DNA from: Candidatus Sumerlaeia bacterium
GTDB taxonomy: Bacteria; Sumerlaeota; Sumerlaeia; SLMS01; JAHLLQ01
Assembly (NCBI GenBank): GCA_019634695.1
Contig: JAHCAW010000023.1
Location: 1 to 58,635 of the forward strand
Direction: 5' to 3'
Length of the DNA stretch: 58,635 nt
The position numbers and the translations under genes are program-made. Of the stretch, positions 56,301 to 58,635 are shown in pieces. Positions within the stretch are counted from its first letter, which is position 1, and each line of letters begins with the position of its first letter. The notes under the pieces were generated by a model. The model was not told where the DNA came from, made no database searches, and was given only the letters and a program-made list of their open reading frames with translations.

Positions 56301-57361
56301 ACACGGTGCCTGAATCGTTCGGGGGCCCGACGACGATCACGCTGACGCCGAGTTCGCAGTTCAACGCCGCGATGAATATCTACTCGGAGGGAGGCGGCTT
56401 GCTTGCCGTCGTCAACGGGGGGCACAGCGGCCAGATTGAGACGGCCCAAGTGCTGGGTTCCTCGGAAGAGGTCTTCCATGTGCTGGTGCGGAGCAGCGTC
56501 ACGGTTGGCAACATCCTCCAGCAGAACCAACTGGGAACGTACAAAATTCGCTTCGAGACCGTTTCGACCGGCCTGCCGGGGCAGCTCAACATTGCCCCCG
56601 ACGCGCGGGTCAGCATCGCGCGCCCCGCGCCCGGCTCGGGTCTTGCCTATGGCGCGTACTTCTTCCGACAGGCGGAGTCCCTGCTGACGGTCTTCGTGCC
56701 CGCGACGGATACCGTGCGCATGGGAGCCGGCACTCCCGGCGACGACGGCCTCCTGTACGGAGGGCTCTACGGGGCAGCAAGGCAGTTGCTTCACAATCCA
56801 CCGGTGCCGGCCAGCTTCATCGACTTCCCTGTGACGGTGACCGCCGGGCAGCAGCACTTCCAGCAGATCGTGGCCTACGAGGATCTCGAACCCTTCGAGG
56901 AAGGCTTCGAGGTCGAGCGATTCCTCGTCACGCCGCAATTCGTCGAGGACATGACCCCCACCATCGATGGCACCACCTGGTCCTACGTCCGACAGGGAAC
57001 GATCCCGCGTGTGGGCACGAATCGCTACTATCGTTTCACGATGCCGCCGACGGGCAGCGGCCGGGCGACGATTTCAGTCGTCGCGACCGATGGGCTTGAT
57101 GTGGGTTTCACGGTATGGACGACGTTCGACCTGCCGCTCTATCAGGTGGATGCCTACGGGGCAAACGCCCAGGAGCTGCTGGCGAATTCGCCGCTCTCGC
57201 CGCTCGGGGGGACGTTTGTGCTGCATGTGCACTCGGGCAAGGACGAGGGCGCGCTGGACGATCCGGCGCTGAGGGGGCGGTTCGAGTTGGTGATCCTGGC
57301 GGCCAGCGCCGGGGACGTGCCGCCGCTGCCGACGGGCACGGACGGCTGGATAATACGCTAG
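53393..57361 (+). CDS. Large secreted subtilase-fold peptidase with C-terminal beta-sandwich domains
   Basis: The protein has 1322 residues from the ATG at 53393 (signal FPFAVLIALTSLLAAS); an upstream TTG at 53324 is in frame but lacks a signal. Residues about 60-130 look like a propeptide. The subtilase domain has the Asp loop GIRIGVISDSV (D169), the oxyanion Asn in CSAGN299Y and the nucleophile S519 in FFGTSAAAPNAAAV. The segment aligned with the catalytic His reads DEGRAMMELIYDL (215-227), with Glu216 where HGT is expected. A sedolisin-like Glu/Asp/Ser centre is possible. An insert lies between the Asn and Ser blocks (about 300-465). Residues about 575-1322 are repeated beta-sandwiches resembling pre-peptidase C-terminal domains. 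It is probably a secreted protease acting on large substrates. Confidence 0.85.
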   Translation: MPRPNWRFPFAVLIALTSLLAASPEKIAGPLREIAEGASIQTPLKTTNAPYARHFATKADRVVVDLTVLQGLADAENAVRGLPGVTINGIFSCPGYSVISVIADPSQLNPMAAISQVTGVLPVVAFTDQDTGGQGSVTSEALAQLRVERLRDFFPAARGGGIRIGVISDSVGLRDGVEGGAIGIAESQATGDLPAGDRVQVLMEMPSDTGRDPSDEGRAMMELIYDLVPDVDRLVFATGVAGEGTFAQNIQRLADAGCQVIVDDIRTAFSPNYQPGLISHSIRHFVNQRGGVYLCSAGNYARNSYERPFTDEDFDTLHDIELGKSEIAADIADGATISVELQWAEAVGSVNKDYVIELIDRGSRVMLANTGYINNLIIQRPVDYLVWENNTGKDVLAALRIRQVGGSPLGRPMLRLTGLKHQGDVTIHFPGMYRTATVSPHGSEPTAMAIAAAPATDPFTPESFSSHGPARWLFDAFGQEDPQPETLAKPDFMSLDGCSNSFFGRDNMDGMPPRFFGTSAAAPNAAAVAALTLNVLRQHLPSADGYDVRAAFMAAAPNRRNHSTVSGHGLVTALAAGFAARQPSPPTATLYPAPSGKAVGEFLLVDDLSISSFRVRFAQGGNVGSRWEEVLGVFRPLVALHDATTGEAISVNLRASEGALVLEHGSVASKHLVFNVATSNRRTASVRFRAELTGPPVVATPVVLGGGNNLVTNGMVSDAEPLRAFSFQVPPGNGGRFDVRLTPAGFRGRLMLYSDEDTLESFAATNAGVPVIRSWEYGVPGNTVYAQVAADNFDGAGNFTIEFTWNPDPILGAPPALGSNIAITDYVVRPNPVSGIDSYAPSIQVGAPKYVLWNPNSFDGSSLVLAPPGETVSSGLYSYTNFRRFLAGGPGDTILLDPAPPAGMAVGQPVLQLVAAVGDVAPPGVDTLVLWEDPPTPVELPFDGMLDGTLMSHERTGAIDQYGLNHYYKYTVPESFGGPTTITLTPSSQFNAAMNIYSEGGGLLAVVNGGHSGQIETAQVLGSSEEVFHVLVRSSVTVGNILQQNQLGTYKIRFETVSTGLPGQLNIAPDARVSIARPAPGSGLAYGAYFFRQAESLLTVFVPATDTVRMGAGTPGDDGLLYGGLYGAARQLLHNPPVPASFIDFPVTVTAGQQHFQQIVAYEDLEPFEEGFEVERFLVTPQFVEDMTPTIDGTTWSYVRQGTIPRVGTNRYYRFTMPPTGSGRATISVVATDGLDVGFTVWTTFDLPLYQVDAYGANAQELLANSPLSPLGGTFVLHVHSGKDEGALDDPALRGRFELVILAASAGDVPPLPTGTDGWIIR

Positions 57362-57370
57362 AGCCACCGG

Positions 57371-57384
57371 GGGCCCGCGGGCCC
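57371..57384. terminator. GGGCCC-GC-GGGCCC palindrome after the subtilase gene
   Basis: A perfect 14-bp palindrome sits 9 nt after the stop codon at 57361 and is followed by AAGAAAAGGG. The loop would be only 2 nt unless the stem opens, and there is no U-run, so function as a terminator is uncertain. Confidence 0.3.
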
Positions 57385-57469
57385 AAGAAAAGGGTTTCGC
57401 ACGCGCGCGGCAGGGTGCTAGCCGAAGCATCCCCGTTGCGGGGAATTCCGTCCCTCGGAGGACCCGTCC

Positions 57470-58414
57470 ATGCGTGACCTGATCTCGATCGGCGACCTTA
57501 CCCGGGGCGATGCCGAAGAACTGCTGCGAATCGCCGGCGTGCTGAAGTCCGAGCTCGAGGAGGCGCTGAGCATCGGCCGCCGCCCGACGCCGCACCTGAA
57601 CGGCAAGTCGCTGGCCATGATCTTCGAGAAACCCTCGCTGCGCACGCGCTGCTCATTCGAGATCGGCATGTTCCAGTTGGGCGGCCATGCCGTGAATCTG
57701 GCGGCCAGCGAGATCGGCCGCCTCGGCCAGCGCGAAAGCATCCGCGACCTCGCCCGCAACCTTGACCGTTGGGTCCAAATCATCCAGGCCCGCGTTTTCT
57801 CGCACGCCGGCGTCCTCGAACTCGCCCGCGAGGCCCATTCGCCGGTCATCAACGGCCTCTCCGACTTCGAGCACCCGACCCAGATCATGGCCGACTACCT
57901 GACCATCAAGGAGCAGCGCGGCTCTCTCGACGGGCTCAAGATGGCGTGGATCGGCGATTCCAACAACGTGGCCCAGTCGCACATGGTGATGGCCTGCCTG
58001 TTCGGCACGCGCCTGACGCTGGCGATCCCCGAAGGATACGATCCTCCGGCGGCAATCTGGGAGGTCTGCGAGCGGGTGAGCAGCAAGTCCCACGAACTGG
58101 TCAAGATCGTGCGCGATCCGCGCGAGGCAGTCGCCGATGCCGACGTGCTCTACACCGACACGTGGGTGTCCATGGGACAGGAAGAAGAGACCGAGCGGCG
58201 CCGCAAGGCCTTCGCCGGCTACCAGATCAACGATGCGCTGGTGGCGGCCGCCCCGGCGCACGCGTTCGTCCTGCACGACATGCCCGCCCATCGCGGCGAG
58301 GAGATTACCGACTCCGTCCTCGATGGGCCGCGGTGCCGCGCCTACGATCAGGCGGAGAACCGCATGCATGCCATCAAGGCGATCCTGTGCTGGTGTCTCG
58401 GGGTTCGCGTCTGA
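57470..58414 (+). CDS. argF: Ornithine carbamoyltransferase
   Basis: The protein has 314 residues, the normal length. It joins carbamoyl phosphate and ornithine to give citrulline in arginine synthesis. The carbamoyl-phosphate loop is SLRTRCSFE at 56-64 (usually STRTR), and HPTQ is at 135-138. The ornithine side has DTWVSMGQE (230-238). The usual HCLP loop reads HDMPAHRGEEI at 269-279, so the Cys near the substrate is replaced by Asp. This may be a lineage variant; the remaining pattern favours ornithine over aspartate or acetylornithine carbamoylation. A GGAGGA Shine-Dalgarno sequence precedes the ATG at 57470. Confidence 0.93.
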   Translation: MRDLISIGDLTRGDAEELLRIAGVLKSELEEALSIGRRPTPHLNGKSLAMIFEKPSLRTRCSFEIGMFQLGGHAVNLAASEIGRLGQRESIRDLARNLDRWVQIIQARVFSHAGVLELAREAHSPVINGLSDFEHPTQIMADYLTIKEQRGSLDGLKMAWIGDSNNVAQSHMVMACLFGTRLTLAIPEGYDPPAAIWEVCERVSSKSHELVKIVRDPREAVADADVLYTDTWVSMGQEEETERRRKAFAGYQINDALVAAAPAHAFVLHDMPAHRGEEITDSVLDGPRCRAYDQAENRMHAIKAILCWCLGVRV

Positions 58415-58424
58415 GAGTGAAGCG

Positions 58425-58457
58425 CCGGCCCGCGGCGGATCGAACGACGCGGGCCGG
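58425..58457. terminator. Bidirectional terminator hairpin between convergent genes
   Basis: 10-bp arms CCGGCCCGCG and CGCGGGCCGG flank a 13-nt loop, 11 nt after the argF stop and 14 nt from the stop of the convergent gene. Position between two converging genes supports termination; no U-run is present on either strand. Confidence 0.55.
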
Positions 58458-58470
58458 TTGCGAACTCACT

Positions 58471-58635
58471 TCATCAACCACTGGTCGAATCCAAAGGCCA
58501 CCGACGGCACCTCGATTGGCTCGTCTCCGCGGGCCTGCGAGATGATCGTCCGGACTTCCTTCGGCATTTCGCGCACGCTCTCCGTGCCGATGACGAATCG
58601 CGGAACGACCACGAGCACGAGCTGCGTGTTGCGCT
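58471..58635 (-). CDS. C-terminal end of a possible secretin-type protein (truncated by the window)
   Basis: Only the last 54 codons are inside the window. The frame ends with the stop at 58471-58473 and reads RNTQLVLVVVPRFVIGTES, then REMPKEVRTIISQARG and a tail ending VAFGFDQWLMK. The NTQLVLVVVPRFV stretch resembles the final beta-strand region of GspD/PilQ-type secretins (usually ...ELVIFVTPRI). That assignment is tentative because the diagnostic parts lie beyond the right edge. Uniform codon use and no stop codon support coding. Confidence 0.55.

Noticed and set aside
52019..56938. Open frame of 1639 codons on the minus strand
   Set aside because: It is antisense to the namZ pair and the subtilase. 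Its product is Arg/His/Asp-rich with no recognisable domain, as expected for opposite-strand frames in GC-rich genes.

Overview
The window is GC-rich, densely packed bacterial chromosome. Genes lie on both strands in short operons, several with overlapping start and stop codons. An LPS-type heptose epimerase (hldD), a lipobox protein and many signal-peptide proteins point to a diderm (Gram-negative-type) bacterium. Surface proteins carrying dockerin-like tails, Asp-Cys-Asn calcium-loop arrays, WD40 propellers and carboxypeptidase-regulatory-like repeats resemble those of little-cultivated lineages such as Planctomycetota/Phycisphaerae or Sumerlaeota. No rRNA or phylogenetic marker is present, so this placement is only an inference. 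There is no sign of phage, insertion sequences, plasmid genes or CRISPR.

Layout. (1) 1-13.5 kb is a cell-surface/extracellular block: two proteins ending in the same dockerin-like module, two giant proteins of carboxypeptidase-regulatory-like repeats (one with a peptidoglycan-binding tail), and a 1369-residue protein with 26 calcium loops separating five beta-sandwich modules. (2) 13.9-18.6 kb holds tRNA-Ser(GCU), an APS-reductase-type cysH behind a perfect palindrome, a sigma-54 response regulator, and a secreted metallophosphoesterase with a CBM9-like tail. (3) 18.6-31.1 kb on the minus strand is a compact gene run centred on poly-gamma-glutamate: a DUF6305-like secreted protein, a gamma-glutamyltransferase, a two-repeat/thioredoxin-fold secreted protein, a large permease, a 48-residue membrane protein, an M14-type deacylase, pgsB, pgsC, pgsW, a second gamma-glutamyltransferase and a frameshifted membrane glycosyltransferase. 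It looks like one system for making, trimming and re-importing a gamma-glutamyl polymer, without a recognisable CapA/PgsA. (4) 31.2-36 kb has a beta-helix/LamG secreted protein and a GH43-like beta-propeller gene with an in-frame stop. (5) 36-44.3 kb has hldD and an RsmB-like methyltransferase on one strand, and on the other a repeat protein, bshC (bacillithiol), a serine hydrolase of class A beta-lactamase type and a SMUG-type uracil-DNA glycosylase, followed by a DUF2179-type membrane protein. (6) 44.8-58.6 kb has tRNA-Ser(UGA), an Rnk/GreA-like factor, a GT39-like enzyme, sthA, a cupin, an AI-2E/PerM-family protein, two tandem NamZ (DUF1343) exo-muramidase paralogues (one soluble-exported, one lipoprotein), a large subtilase whose His position seems replaced by Glu, argF, and the 3' end of a possible secretin gene at the right edge.

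Two genes appear broken: the glycosyltransferase at 18618-20206 by one base at a run of five C, and the GH43-like gene at 34488-35924 by an in-frame TGA. Either could be an assembly error.
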